Shown: in pieces, positions 44,680 to 57,254 of the stretch | Numbering within the stretch: the first letter of the stretch is position 1 | How the letters are laid out: each line of letters opens with the position of its first letter | Origin: Polytrichum commune | Lineage: Eukaryota; Streptophyta; Polytrichopsida; Polytrichales; Polytrichaceae | DNA length: 64,000 nucleotides | Direction of reading: 5' to 3' | Assembly (NCBI GenBank): GCA_950295325.1 | Contig: OX485804.1 | Location: 66,068,033-66,132,032, forward strand | The notes under the pieces: model-generated | Databases searched by the model: none | Told to the model about the DNA's origin: nothing | The model's input: only the letters and a program-made list of their open reading frames with translations | Made by a program: the position numbers and the translations under genes

Positions 44680-45484
44680 GAGGTGCATGTTCTCGATCAG
44701 GACCCCATCAACAATCTATTGGATGTTGTAATTTCAATCAAGTTAAAATTTGATGTCGACCAGGTCTTAACCAATAGTGCCATGACACATGCCATGGTTT
44801 TGAGCGTTGAAGTGAGGAGGAATGAACGGTTTAAACGAGTGGTTGTGGTAGACTCTAGACATTGGTAGTATGTTTGGGCCAACTTTTGGCTTCAAAAATA
44901 TAAAGTACTTCCAAGTTAAAGAATAAAATCACCAAAAAAATTCCAATCCTCATGATTTCTATCTTCTTACATGGGATAAAAATTCACCACCTTATACTTC
45001 TCTAGACATGGCACAAAGTACTTGGTATTTTTTTCTCTTAAGTACTTGGTTATGCCGCCTCTACTCTAGTTACATCCCAAGCTACCACATTCCAATTTTG
45101 GATTTGACTTAAGTATAGTAGAGACACCTATTCTCAATTGGGACCCCACCGGCAATCTATAGGGTACCAAAATTTTGATTAGACTGGGATTGAATTTTGA
45201 TCAAGCCGAAACCAATAGTGCCATGACACATGTCCTCGTTTTGAGTGCTATAGTGAGGAGTAATGAGCGGTTATGGCAAACTCCAGACATTGGTAATATG
45301 TGTGGGCCAACTTTTGGCTCCAAAAAGTTCACAATAATTTCAATTTAAGGAATAAAATTACTGGAAAATTTGCAGTCCTCCTGATTTTTATCTTCCTCCA
45401 CAAGAAAAAAAATTCACCGCCTTATACTTCTCCAAATCGGACACAAAATCTCTTAAGTGATCAGTTATGGACGCCTCTACTCTA
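44680..45484. repeat. Diverged tandem duplication, ~430-bp period
   Basis: 44680-45075 and 45119-45484 are direct repeats. They share CCAATAGTGCCATGACACATG, GGGCCAACTTTTGGCT and CCGCCTTATACTTCTC-like blocks. Neither unit has a supported ORF. Confidence 0.8.
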
Positions 45485-47389
45485 ATGCATGAACGTGTGA
45501 CAAAGGCTTAACTACAAGTTGGTAAACTTCAAATATACTTTGCAAACATGGCAATTAGATTTTAAGATTCAACCACGAACCAATGTTTCTAGGCTATGAA
45601 TTTTTAGAGACATTTATAAGAGTATTACATCATGATCTTGTTTTTGGCACTAATTACATCAAGACAAGTATTGTGAGACTTGGTTTTTTCTGTGAAGTTG
45701 AAACAGTGATCAGTTTCATGTGAGGTGAGTGATTGATCTCAATCAGTTTTAGGATGACATGTGTTAAATTTTAAGGGTTATGGTTTGTTTAGACCCAAAG
45801 CAACCATGATTTTTACATAGACCAACAATTAAACCCAAGCAAGTCTCTCCAGACGTAGAGGGATTAGTATATGTAGGATTTAATGTGCAAAAGCCAAATC
45901 TGAATGTTGATAGAAATTTTGTCAATTTAAGTGATCATAGCTCATTATCATAGTGGGTCCGGAGCATCATCTAGCCAAAGGCAAATGCAAATTTTATATA
46001 GACATTCAAGTTCACAATGATGATACAAACTTTTGACATAAAGTGATGTTGATTATGCATGTCTACAAATATCGGAAGTTTCAACGCCTTTGATAGGCAT
46101 GTAGGCCAACCCGTACACAAACGCTTTTGACATGTGAACTCAAAAGAAGAAGTATGAAACAAGGAATCGCAATAGTCAAAACGCACAAGATGATGACAAA
46201 CGTTGAATCCAACCAACTACACCCTGTCATGCAACCAAGATGAGTAGGTAACAATGGGTCTCGTGACCACAATTATATCCTATGTTGAAACAAGAGCACA
46301 TCACCTACGCTGGTCCACTTTGTCATGTATCTTGGATGCTTGCAACCACAACAAGCTCAATGATAATTTGTCAACTAGTGCCAACAATGTGCTTAGATAA
46401 TATTTTGAGTCTAGGGTCAAATGGGCGTTCTTGATCTTCCAAAAGGAAAATTTTATGTTCTGCTAGCATTTTGGGTCGTATGTGCTTGATAATGTAGTTA
46501 AGAGGAAACAAGTCGGATTGGTTGACTATCTAGTATACTGTCGAGTAGTTTCGAATAGGTTGAAACACACGACAAACAATCATGGACACTTTGTGTTGTT
46601 ATACTTGGTCCACTTCCGTTGGCTTTCCTACCTCAAAAAATTTCTAGATGATGGGTACACAAATATAGTACATTGGGGAGTAAGTATCCGGGGGTGGACT
46701 CTTCATTGGAAACCTAAATGACATGTGTGGGTCACTATGAAATTAAACCCCCTATATCTGAGAAGTTTATAGAGAAAAATAAATGTATACATACAAACTG
46801 TAGGCTAGAAAATGGACCTATGTACTTACACTAAGCTTTTCAATTAAATGTGATAAAAAGCCTTTATTACAAATACAAGATATAATTCATGAATTATATC
46901 TATCCACATGGAATTGTGCTCTAGATTTCTTCAAAAAACAAGATTTGTAAGCTGACACGATTGTAAAGGGAAGTTGAAGTTCGAGGAGGAAGGTTTGACC
47001 ACCTCTCTATTATGGAATCAAATATATCCATCTAAACGTATATTTGTATAATTATGTTGGGTGCGGGCCCGTAATTATCATATTTTACACCCAAAAAATA
47101 AATAAAAAATACATGCAAACCTTGCCCAAAGTTTTCACATTTCTAGGATATGGAGATTCAAAGTTCACTAAATTCAATCACGCAACTTTCAAAATGGATA
47201 AATTCGATGACAACCACATTCCAACTTGTATACTTGACAACAAAACAAATATTTGCTCTCATATGTTGGGCCCCCTACTCCACATGGAAGTAGTTGGCCA
47301 AGAAGCTTGATGACAAGATAGATGTACCTAATTCCAACACAACAATAATGTGGAGACCTACATTTGAATGATATGTCGTTAGATGTGGA
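45485..47389. other. Intergenic DNA
   Basis: No gene is supported. Contains the 46690-46865 repeat (see 43440-43660). Short open frames only. Confidence 0.5.
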
Positions 47390-47760
47390 TCTAAGAACGA
47401 ACACTAGAAAGGCATGTGCAGAGATTGGACTTTGTGCTCAAAATATGCTAAACTTTCTAGGTTCAACAGTGAACATGATTTGGGAAGCATATATGACCAC
47501 TTATTAACGAACATGAGCATCATCACTCTGATATTGAACAAGATTTTTATATGAGCTCCAGACATTATAAGGTAAATGGCTACGGGCACAATTTGGATTT
47601 GCCAATTATCTTGAACTGATTGCGTGTTTCACATCCTATGAGACGTGGGTGCAGAGAGAAAAGTATTTCAATACAACATGTCCACCTTACCAGCCAAAAC
47701 TTCGCTAACATCGGGGAAGTCTATTTATCTTAGTGGGTCCAGCCAGCACATGGTCCATGC
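47390..47760 (+). repeat. Dispersed repeat R2, copy 2
   Basis: Match to 9040-9420: GAAAGGCATGTG, TATATGACCACTTA, ATGGCTACGG, GGATTTGCCAATTATCT and GCGTGTTTCACATCCTA. It lies about 0.6 kb downstream of the coiled-coil gene. Confidence 0.65.
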
Positions 47761-48185
47761 TGCAGAAATTGGACTGCCGAAATTACATGGCACTAAGCTA
47801 GCATGATGGCACCATACCAAGCCATAATATCATTCACAATCAAAATCATAGACCCATACCATTCTTTTGCGAGGTGGATATGTCAGGACATGTTTCTTTC
47901 TGTGAATTCCATCAACAATATGAAACAGAGAACCTCTTCTTTCAAAACGCCAGTGTTCGACATAATTTCAACTCATCCGAAGAAATAGGTTGGGCTTCTA
48001 ACACAGTTTGAGAATTTTGAAAGCACTCAAAGAACTCTACGGGCTATCTACCAATCAATTGAAACAAATCCTTGACTTAACAATGAACTGGTAGTTTATC
48101 TGCTAGTCCATTTTAAAGATGCTCATGCTGCAAGTTTCTGCAAAGTCTGTTCTTGATGGTTCAGAAGGTCAGATCAGTGACAAAT

Positions 48186-48192
48186 TTATTGC
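48186..48192 (-). promoter_or_regulatory. Possible poly(A) signal of the coiled-coil gene
   Basis: AATAAA on the minus strand about 170 bp beyond the stop codon at 48363. Assigned by position only. Confidence 0.3.
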
Positions 48193-48362
48193 TATCAAAA
48201 TGAGTGATGACCCAGCTTCAAAAGAACAACTCTAGCTGAATTTAATCCTGTATTCTGTGCTACATGGTACATACACAGCTGTCATCAAGTCGCTGACATT
48301 AAGAATGAGAATAAATTGGTTCGAACTAGTCTACAGTGACCTACAATGTACATGCAATTGTT

Positions 48363-51300
48363 TCACCTTGGTAACCTTGAAGCGCTTCTGGGTGTTGTAG
48401 CAGCCCCCAAACGGTAAGTATTGACCCCCTTTGCTGATTGATTAATCTTCTGGGTTCGTTTGCTTGATCCCATGAGAATCAGAGCTGAAGTAAGATTTGT
48501 GTTTTTTCCACTGCCCCCAATTGTGCAGCTATTTGATGTCCTCTTTGTCCTTTTTGGCTTGGTTGTCTCAATTGAGGCTACTAGTGGATATCTCTTCTGC
48601 AATTCATGCACATAATTTAAGTACAACTTGGAATCCCAAAAATTCTCAGAAAATATGACTGTAGCACATACCATACACATTAGAGTTGTATCTAGTTCAA
48701 CATGACTTTTGATTGGGAGTTGGTTGTTTTGGATCCAACACCTTCCATGTTCGATTAGTTTTCAGTGCCGCCTTGAAGGTAGTGTGGAAGCTTGAGCAAA
48801 GAACACTCTATATCAAAACATTCAGGGTCAAACTCATGTTGGCACGCCAAAAGGTGCTAAATAAGTTTGGCCCTAAATAAACCGAAATAGGTTGCTCTTC
48901 AATCAAATTCAGACACTACCTCTGAGCATGCTCCACGAGTGGAAGAAATTATTGATATTGCAAGCAAAACAACCAAGGGAAAATCATAGGGGACCACTCC
49001 TGCCAAAAAGTCCCCTGGAGTTGAAGGTTAACTTTATAAATTGGCAAATGTCATATTGTCTAGCATGTCATAGTCTTGTATCTTTACTTTTCATTTGAGA
49101 AGCTTTGTGAAGCATGCACATATATTAGCTATGAAGTCTCTATGAGAAGTCTCTATGAAGTCTCTATATGAATATTCAATTTGCATAAAATGGCATTTCA
49201 GAGGTCTGATAAGCACCTGTCTTATCTGGCTCTCCTTTTCTGTAGGTGTATTCTCAATGCCTGGCCCTTCATCCACACAAGCATTCCTGGAGGAAGGCGT
49301 CACCATTACAGACTCCTGCATGATGAACACAAGATTTAAATTATTGAAGAAGTTTAAAAATTAAATTATTAATTTATCTTTTTATAAAAAAAAAAAACAT
49401 GAATATCACAACATAATACATCATAGTAGTTCATTCTCAAAATGTTTACTTCAACTGATCAAAAGTGATGTAGGTAAAATTACTGAAAATCATGTTTTGA
49501 AGCTGAGACTGCAGAGGATTGCTCAAAGACATCAGGGTTATTGGTCCCTTCAAGCTTTTCATTTATTTAAGTTCCGAGGGAAACATTCATAATAACACTT
49601 TCTACTTGCCTCATTGCCGGTGGAGTGTTGAGGTGAATTTTGGTTCTTTCCAGCGCTGGAAGATGCCAGCTCCATCATCCCTCTCAGATTGCGGCTGATT
49701 ATGTCCTTACTATCTGGGTACACCACATACGTCTTGGCCATCTGCATATTTTTGCAATGACACCAGAAATTCAGTCTTCTGTGTGCTCTGGTCTACTTAA
49801 CATCAAAGCAGCTTTTACTCAAACAAATGAGGGTATCTTGCTATTCACCTCTGTTTCTTTGCACAGTTGCTCCATATTTAATTGTGTCCGTAACATATGA
49901 TTTTTTTCCCGCAAAAGCTCAAGTTGTTGGGTGAAATACTCCAGTTCCTCCTCCTTCTCTTCGAGAAGCTTTTGTGCCTTTGAACGTTCACTTTCTGCCT
50001 CCGTGACCTGCAATCATTTATCAACAAGCTTTTAAGTGAAGATTACTAGAAATTGGAGTGCAAATAATATGTGATGTAAAGGAAAACACAAATACACCCA
50101 ACTTTCAGAATGCAAGTACCAACAAATACCAAAACTGTATACAACCAATGCCTACCAAAGGGCCCCTAGGCCCTACCTTCTTCCAAAAGTGACTACCTCC
50201 AACAGGAGGCAGTAGCACTTGTCCCTTAGCCATGCCCCATAAACTCATCTTGGGGTTACATACGAATTTACGGTTGAGGTCAGGGTGAGGCGTCTCTCTT
50301 GAAGAAGAGATGGCTCTGATGTTGTCACAAGCATGAATTATGGTGTTGCTTTGTCTTGGAGTTGGTCTAAGTCTATGTGTAATCCCAAAATGGCAGACAT
50401 CACAAGAATTAGTGGTCCCCGAATACTACTGTCTCCTTTGAAAGGTGAACACCTTGAATGGGCGCAGACAAGCTGGCTTACACCTATCTTCCCAACTTCC
50501 CAAGGGCAAGCCCCTACTTTCCCACATGGTTGGTTGAAAATATACAATCCACCCGGATACCCCCACTATTAATGGGTATTATTGGGTGGACCAAGGTGGT
50601 AGGGTGCACCAGGAATCAAGTGCTAGGAAGGTCACCCAAGTAAGGGCACCCATCCAAGTACTATTCCAGCTTTCGGCGCCTTAATCTTGGAGTTTCCATG
50701 GGATCCGGGTTAAGGCCTTGGGTTTAAGCCACCCCCAAAGGCAATATGATGTAAAGACAATTTATTGGCGAAGTTCTCAAGAGCGACTGGGACATACCTT
50801 CCTCTGATACGCTTTAGCCATTGCAGCAGCCTCCTTCACATTCTCTACGCTCTTCTTAATAAATTGAAGCTTCTCTTTCAAATTAGTCGACTTTTGCAAG
50901 CACAAACCTCCCATGTCCTGGGCACTTCTATTGAACATGCCTTCTATTGAAGCAGCAACCTTCTCGCAATCCAACACCTCCTTCTGCATTTCTGCTTTCC
51001 CATTACGAGCTAATGCAGCCTGCATTTGGAGTTCCTCTTTCTCTCTGATGATCATCTCTAACTGGAGCCTTACCATACTGAGATCTGTCTTGAGTTTCTC
51101 ACTGTCCGTCAATGCCTGTTTCACTTCTAGTAGCTCCATGTTGGCTGACTGTGTGCTTCTATGCATTGCCTCCACTTCTGAGGTTAACCATTCTAACATG
51201 TTTGGATCCATCACCAGAGCTTCACTATCAGGAGCAGCCACCTTTGTGTCGTGTGCTTGTAATTCCTGCTGTTGCAACAAATCCTGGGTAGTCAAGTTGT

Positions 51301-54300
51301 GCATTAAGCCTGAAAGGACCGTGGTTGTGTTTATACATGATACAGGATACAAGCCCTCAATAAACATTGAAATAATATTGTATTTGGTCTATGACATTGA
51401 ATGTATCTTTAGCACAGCCTATCAAAAAGAAGAAGAGAAAATAAAGTCACATGTGACAATGGTGGTTAGATATACGTGGTATGAATTTGAGTCTAGCTCA
51501 TTTGTACAAGCTCAAATCTCCTTATATATGTGTGCTTTAATTGGAATGATACATTAGATAAACGGACTAATTTTAGATATGGTCTCTTTTGACACTCTGT
51601 TTTTTATATATTCCCCCTAAATATCAAGAATACTCCTAAACCCCTCCGTATGACACCTCGAGGCCTACAACGAGCCTCTCAGACCTAGAATGCACACTGA
51701 TGCTTACTTGAGAGTTGGAACTTGCAGGAACTAGTGACTGTGTTCTGGCTTGCAATAGCTCTTTGTTAGCTGATGCAAGAAGCCTTTGAAGGGTGTTATT
51801 CTCAAAAGTCTGCTTTTCGAGTTTCAACTTCGCGGAGCACAACTCTTCAGTTAGCTTTTCGTTTTCCTTCACTGTGTCTTGAAGTTGATTGTCGAGGTTC
51901 TTCACCTTGGCTTGCAAGCTCTTCACTGTATGAAGGGATTTCTCTGCAAAGATGAATTGAACGAATTAACCCCTCAACGCCGAGCTCTATTTGACATAGT
52001 ACAGATCGAATCATAATAGAGGTTCTTGGGCACATATTTTATAGCCACACCTTTCATTTTTGGACTATATCCGTATGGCTACTTTCTTACATGTATCTCA
52101 TGAGCTTCAACATATTGCTTGTAACCAAACATCACAGAATAAAAGTTTGGAAGTCTAGATTTTGTGGAGGTGGGACAAACCCCTACGATTATCTTTAATC
52201 TTTCCCACCGCACATTGGGTTCCACATATGAAAGGTTTGTCATCTCTTCACCTCTTTTTAAGTATTGCCTCCGAGGAAGAAACCATTTTGAAAGTGAGGC
52301 AACGTGCTCTTCTTTAAGGCTCAATGGAAAAAAAAAGTTACATGAGTTCATCAATTTTTCCCAATTGAACTTGAGTTCACCAAGGTGCTAGAACCTCAAA
52401 GTTGTTTACCTGACTCTTGTTTAGCAAACGATTCCTGCTGTTTGAGCAGGCCGTACGCAACCTCGAGCTTTGCCAACTCATATGCACCATGGGCAGTGCT
52501 TAGCTTATGTGCTCGTTTAGCCTGCACACAAAAGCACTATGTATAAGATATGTGGGTCTTATGTAGTCACTCACCATGGATACCTATATTCGAGTGGTAC
52601 AAGGTATGCGGGTGCTATGTGGTTACTTTTCTGAATCGGACCCCTAGATTTGATTGGTATGTGGTGAGGATCAAAGAGCAAGCATCATAAACACACATGT
52701 TTAGAAGAGATTGGACTACGTCTTCAAATAGTAATAACTACTCTACACTCAATAGTGAACACAATTGGGAGGACCTATGTATCCAGATAAGAAATCAACA
52801 CACATGCACTTCCAATAACCATAACTAAAGCAGGGGAGGTCCGATTTTCAATCCGGTTTCTGCTTATGCTTCATTGTAGATTTTGTAATGCAACACGAGT
52901 TTTATTGTGTAATTCTAATTGGTAGAAGTTGGAGAACACGGAAAAGGAACCAAAAAACACCCACATACCTTATGGCAAGGCTTGTAGCTAAGAAAGGACA
53001 CCAGAAAGACACTTGTCACAATGAGATTGGACTATGTGCTCAAATATAGACACCATTCTAGGTTTAGTAGTTAACACAGTTCAAAGTGCCTATCTGATCA
53101 CTTATAGAGAAAGAGAATCTCCACTTTGACATCTTCTAACCTTGCTTCTCAACTCCAATTCAGAAACTTGAAACTGACAATCTTTGTGATTCATCCCAAT
53201 TGCTAAGCGGATGAGACAATTCCCAAGCTGATCCAACAGCCAGAAATGTATATGGAGTTGGAAGTGACCACAATAGGGCCAGAGACCTTTTATACACCTA
53301 GAACATAATTTGCAAAGTGTGGATCTTACAATGATATACTATGTCTTTGATGGGTGTCACTAAAAACATCAAGATTAATAAAGAAATTCGCCTAGTACTA
53401 ATCTTTATCCAGTGTCATCCTCTGGTTAGTGAGAGTTGGAGGAAAAGACTTCAATTCCTAATTCTCCAGCCACATTCCACGTGTACATGTACTGAATGAA
53501 GAATGAAATTTATTGTACTCACATCTTGTAAGCTATTCTGGAGAGTTTCCTTCTCAATCTCCCATAATTTCAGCAGCATGTCAACTTTCTCCTGCAATTT
53601 CTGCTTCTCACCCTCCACAATAGAGAGTTTCTTCGCCATGGAAATCACATCCCCTTCGACTTGCTTCTCCATCCCTGCCTGATAAAATGGTGATGTTAAT
53701 TTTGATTCTCAAAGGTTTATTTAGAGCAAAATGTTGGCACTTTTACTACTATTCTATGGAGGCGAAATGGCTTGTAATTCGGTATCAGATAACCAACGTG
53801 AGGCGGGATCAGTAAGGATTCGTTTAACATAGACTTAAATTGGAGTTTCGACGCTTGATGAAGCTCCTCACCCTTTGACATTTCTCTAAGCATCAATTAT
53901 GAATTTCCCAAGATTATGAATGGAGGGAAATGTATCTATCTGCCTGTCGGTAGGTTGGCAGGCAGGTAGACTATTGTTGTGATGCAATTTGTAGGCGCCC
54001 TCCTCAGCCCTATTTGGGATCTACTTGTTGAATATAATAAAATTTCAGCGCTTAAATGCCATAACTCGGCATTCATGCAAGTGTGGTGCTCAAGAACTCG
54101 CTGCAATTAAAGAGGCAGCTTAGACACATCCAATTGAAAGCTGTCTATATCGAAGAACCTTGATGCTACATTGTTCACCATCTAAGCTTGCGCAATAAAA
54201 CTTTCCACAGCCCAAAATGGTTCAGAGAAAGAGTAGGGTTCAAGAAAAAAAAAAAAAAAAAAAAAAAAACACATAACTTACGTGGAAACTAAATTGGAAG

Positions 54301-54350
54301 CTGAATTCTGGAACCTCTGTCTTGCCACTCCTGTTCTTGCTTGCTTCCAT
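48363..54350 (-). CDS. Coiled-coil protein, 10 exons, 589 aa
   Basis: Hand-assembled gene. Exons: 54282-54350, 53523-53678, 53141-53227, 52410-52521, 51708-51943, 50798-51283, 49849-50007, 49610-49741, 49217-49315, 48363-48596. They total 1770 nt and stay in phase. Introns are GT-AG except the one at 49316-49609, which starts GC (AG|GCAAGT). The N-terminus is MEASKNRSGKTEVPEFSFQF. Residues ~25-435 are almost all Lys/Glu/Leu/Gln-rich heptad-like helix, for example KLSIVEGEKQKLQEKVDMLL, AKVKNLDNQLQDTVKENEKL, and EEKEEELEYFTQQLELL. A polar, less helical part follows (KTYVVYPDSKDIISRNLRG, residues ~436-512). The last ~75 residues are basic (KPKRTKRTSNS, TPRSASRLPR). It has no signal peptide or membrane segment, so a cytoplasmic or nuclear structural role is likely. 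I do not recognise the family. An in-frame ATG at 54380 is a possible earlier start; 54350 has the better context. Confidence 0.85.
50300..50760 (-). mobile_element. TRIM-like element (Cassandra-type?) in the coiled-coil gene intron
   Basis: On the minus strand the segment begins TGTCTTTACATC near 50760, contains a 5S-rRNA-like block (50606-50712), and ends ...TGTGACA near 50325. It is followed directly by ACATCAGAGCC, close to the initiator-methionine tRNA primer-binding site (TGGTATCAGAGCC). A 5S-bearing LTR next to such a site is the hallmark of Cassandra TRIMs. A second LTR was not found, so it may be a partial copy. Confidence 0.5.
50606..50712 (-). repeat. 5S-rRNA-derived sequence
   Basis: On the minus strand CCGGATCCCATGGAAACTCC, then AGTACTTGGATGGGTG, and a terminal GGTGCACCC resemble eukaryotic 5S rRNA (CCGGATCCCATCAGAACTCC; AGTACTAGGATGGGTGACC; GTTGCACCC) in the same order and with similar spacing. 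The substitutions and a deletion between the blocks rule out a functional 5S gene. Confidence 0.75.
52560..53110. repeat. Dispersed repeats in introns of the coiled-coil gene
   Basis: 52650-52935 is an inverted R1 copy (see 232-540). 52560-52660 and 52970-53110 match the intron repeat at 61340-61640: GAGTGGTA(T/C)A, GGCAAGGCTTGTAGCTAAGA, and GTTCTAGGTT(C/T)A blocks. Confidence 0.65.
54245..54269. repeat. Poly-A tract
   Basis: A run of 25 A, in the first intron of the coiled-coil gene just after its donor site. Confidence 0.95.
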
Positions 54351-54746
54351 TCGTTGATTACATCTCAGAATCCATAACATCTGCAACAAATTACCAACTG
54401 AGAGTCCTAAAAATTGCTGGCCATGCCCAACTTCTCTCGAACCATCGAAGTCTGGAATGAATTTGATTGTGCAATTAACTCCTCTCTCAAGCTCAATTGA
54501 AGAAAATTTCTACTAAACCCATCAAAATCTGAAGAGGAAGTGACTTCCCAGAGAAGTGTTGTCCACATCGTGGATCGTAGGGAGAATTGTAGAGAGCAGT
54601 CAGAGGATTCGGAACAGAGCGCGGGGGCAGGGAAAACAGGGGAAATTGCATTGCGGTGAGGTTCAAAACAAGGAGCCGTTGGAAACGGCCAGGGCTAGAT
54701 GTCTTGCTTTTTGCGCTGGGGCCCACCAGTCTTAACCTAACTTTGG

Positions 54747-54752
54747 TATATA
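54747..54752 (-). promoter_or_regulatory. Probable TATA box of the coiled-coil gene
   Basis: TATATA about 400 bp upstream of the ATG at 54350, followed on the minus strand by a locally GC-richer, pyrimidine-rich leader (54.5-54.72 kb). A 12-codon upstream ORF (ATGGTTCGAGAG...) lies in the leader near 54450. Confidence 0.4.
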
Positions 54753-55261
54753 GGTGAATGCATGGTATCAAATGATATGAGAAACCTCAATTGCACACAC
54801 TAACCTCCCTAATATCACGCCCATGGCCACCAAAGTGCACGCGATATTAAGGAGGTCTACAATGTTAACATGGATGTGTGATAATAGAGAATTGGTGTAG
54901 CATGTGACATTATGGAGTAACACAAAGTCAACATTGCATTAATGACAATAAATTAATGACATTGATGACAACGTGATTGGTGGATTATTTTATTGTCAAA
55001 GCATGTGGTATATATATGAGAGGAAATGAGACAACAAGGAAGGAGATTTAAACTAAGCACATTTGTTCCCTAGGGTTTTAGGATATGAGAGGGGTGTGAC
55101 ATTACAGAGGGTGACATTATGGAGAATAGGGTGTAGTACCAGTCATATATTGATATTTGGTGAATTTGAACCCATCGGCCCTACTCTGCTCAAGGATCCC
55201 CTTGGTGCAAGGTGGGGTTTACTACATACCTTGTGGTGGGTGGGCTCCTAGTCTATTTGTC

Positions 55262-55370
55262 AAGTAGAAAGAAGATTTCACAACCGGGAATTGAACCGCC
55301 AACCCCTTCATTTAGATTTGGGTACCTCTCCACTGTCATGTAATAGTTTGGGGTCATCTCGGACTTGTTT
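55262..55370 (-). mobile_element. Truncated SINE head (same family as 7143-7376)
   Basis: On the minus strand: GTCCGAGATGACC, CAGTGGAGAGGTACCCAAAT, then the B box GGTTCAATTCC and GTGAAATCTTC. This matches the first ~110 bp of the 7143-7376 SINE. The rest and the A-tail are missing. Confidence 0.75.
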
Positions 55371-55517
55371 TTAATAAACCCAAATCTTTTAAGCTGAAGA
55401 TGAAACTTCCAATGGGACTACCCCAGATTCCAAAGCTCTCCAAGGGTACAATCTTCTCATTTGGAGAAGAAATCGGGCAGTAAGAAGGGAAGATAGGAAA
55501 TTGGCAAGCCTAATCTA

Positions 55518-56485
55518 CAGTCCACCCTCTACAAGTGTTAACAATTGGGAGTGGTAATATTGTTAACACTTATAGAAATATAGAGTTTAACAAATCAAAA
55601 CATAACACGTATAAATGTAACACAAGTAAAATATTGTTATAATACCAAATGAAGTTCCAAAATACAATTGAGGAGTCTCACTCCTCCATTTCCACTCCTC
55701 TAGGATGGAAGAAGGCATCTATAGAGGTCTGCTGGAGCTGATTCACATGTAGGTGATCAATCTCTTTCTCAAACTTTTCTAATTTCTTGACCAAATGCAT
55801 AACATCAGTTGACCTCTGCTAAGCCAAATTGAACTCTGAAGCCTTCCCCATCTCTACTGTCCTAGATTAAATTGAAAGACAGATGCAAACTGACTCTAAA
55901 CCACAAGGACACAAACCCTATCCACAAAAAATAATACAGCACCCTCAAAATTAATTAGACAAAACTCGCCGCCGCTGCCGCAAGAGACTTGGAAGGCAGA
56001 TTTCGGCCAACCATAACTCACTCGTTAGAAGTCGGAATTCGACAAAACTACTACCATTGGAATTGTCTCCTCAATAGCTTTCTAATGGTATATGATTCGC
56101 CCTACAAGTCTAAAATTCGAAAACAACATTCTCATAAATTCGAACGTTGGTAGACTGGCTCAACCTGCTAGGGTAAACTGAGTTGACGAGGGAGGGACTT
56201 GCAGTCAATATCCTAAACCCTAATAATTTCTAAATGGGGGGTATGTTACAATATGTTACATTATATTACATGTGCTATGTTACAGTATATTGTATTGTAT
56301 GGTATTATATAGTATAATAATAAGTTAACAGATATAGAGGGCAAAATTACAAAGAGGGGAGTAGCCAATCAGTTAACACTTAACACTTAACGTTATTGTA
56401 GTCTCCCCAAGTAGGGAGTAGAAAAAATGTTAACACTTATGGAATTTTAACACTTATAGAGGTAACACTTATAGAGGGTGGATTG
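55518..56485 (-). mobile_element. pogo-like (Emigrant/Lemi-type) element, TA-flanked
   Basis: The left end is CAGTCCACCCTCTACAAGTG; the right end in reverse complement is CAATCCACCCTCTATAAGTG. TA lies on each side (55516-55517, 56486-56487). The ends resemble the pogo-type plant consensus CAGTAAAACCTCTATAAAT. A C-terminal transposase fragment is inside (55678-55854). 968 bp, internally deleted. Confidence 0.85.
55678..55854 (-). pseudogene. pogo/Tigger-like transposase C-terminal fragment
   Basis: Reads MGKASEFNLA, stop, QRSTDVMHLVKKLEKFEKEI, then HVNQLQQTSIDAFFHPRGVE. The C-terminal xxSIDxFF block after a short coiled coil is typical of plant Tigger/CENP-B-related DDE_1 transposases. One in-frame stop; all catalytic parts are absent. 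Confidence 0.6.
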
Positions 56486-56487
56486 TA

Positions 56488-57254
56488 TACCTAAATGGAA
56501 ATACACGAACAGCTATGCTTTTGAAGAATGCTATGTTGTTGGAACCTAGATGGGTTGAATGAATCACAAAAGTATGAATGGTGCCTCGTAGTAACTAGAC
56601 CTTCTTAATTTTAGTGTTCAGTCTATGAAGCTAATTAGTTTAGAATTTCCACACAATTTTGTGCTCAAGAGCCTAAAGATATGAATATCATATGTTGTAC
56701 AATACAAGCATTCATAGTGTGTGACAATGGAGTTTGTGAGCAGCTTCAAGTAACGTCAAAGTACATCATAATTTGCAACACTGATGTTCTAGTATAGTGC
56801 CCGGGAAGTTTTTTGGGCATAGTTAGTCAAGATCTAGTGATTCTAAATCCAACGGGTTACATGTTGACATCTCCTGGTTTTGCTTCATTCATTTGAGGTA
56901 TATTCTATAGATTCCTCTTAAATGATCGATAATTCTCCTGAAGTCTCTGTAACGAACCTCTCACCGGTTTATCACCAACTTCCACATTAACACGTATCAA
57001 TCAAAACAATCCTAGACCAAGTAGGTCTTGGTTTAAGCTCAACCACCCGACCATTGGAGAGAGACAAAAAGGTACTCTCTCTCCTCCCCGAGCTTCCTCT
57101 TATGCCGAAGCACTACTTTTACTTTTTATCTTTACATATAGTAAAAGTATTCTATTCATAGCTCTATCTTTTAGTTCTACTATGAATCTTCTATTTTTGG
57201 TTCTTTTAGAACCTTCTTCCATCTCTTATCTCAATCTCATTCTTCCAATTAGAA
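56488..57254. other. Intergenic DNA
   Basis: AT-rich; no ORF or element ends recognised. Confidence 0.5.

Noticed and set aside
48880-49030. Plus-strand coding stretch (SNSDTTSEHAPRVEEIIDIA)
   Set aside because: Stops on both sides and no splice or domain support; it lies within an intron of the minus-strand gene.
50606-50712. Functional 5S rRNA gene
   Set aside because: Several substitutions and a gap in conserved regions, and location inside an intron within a larger element.
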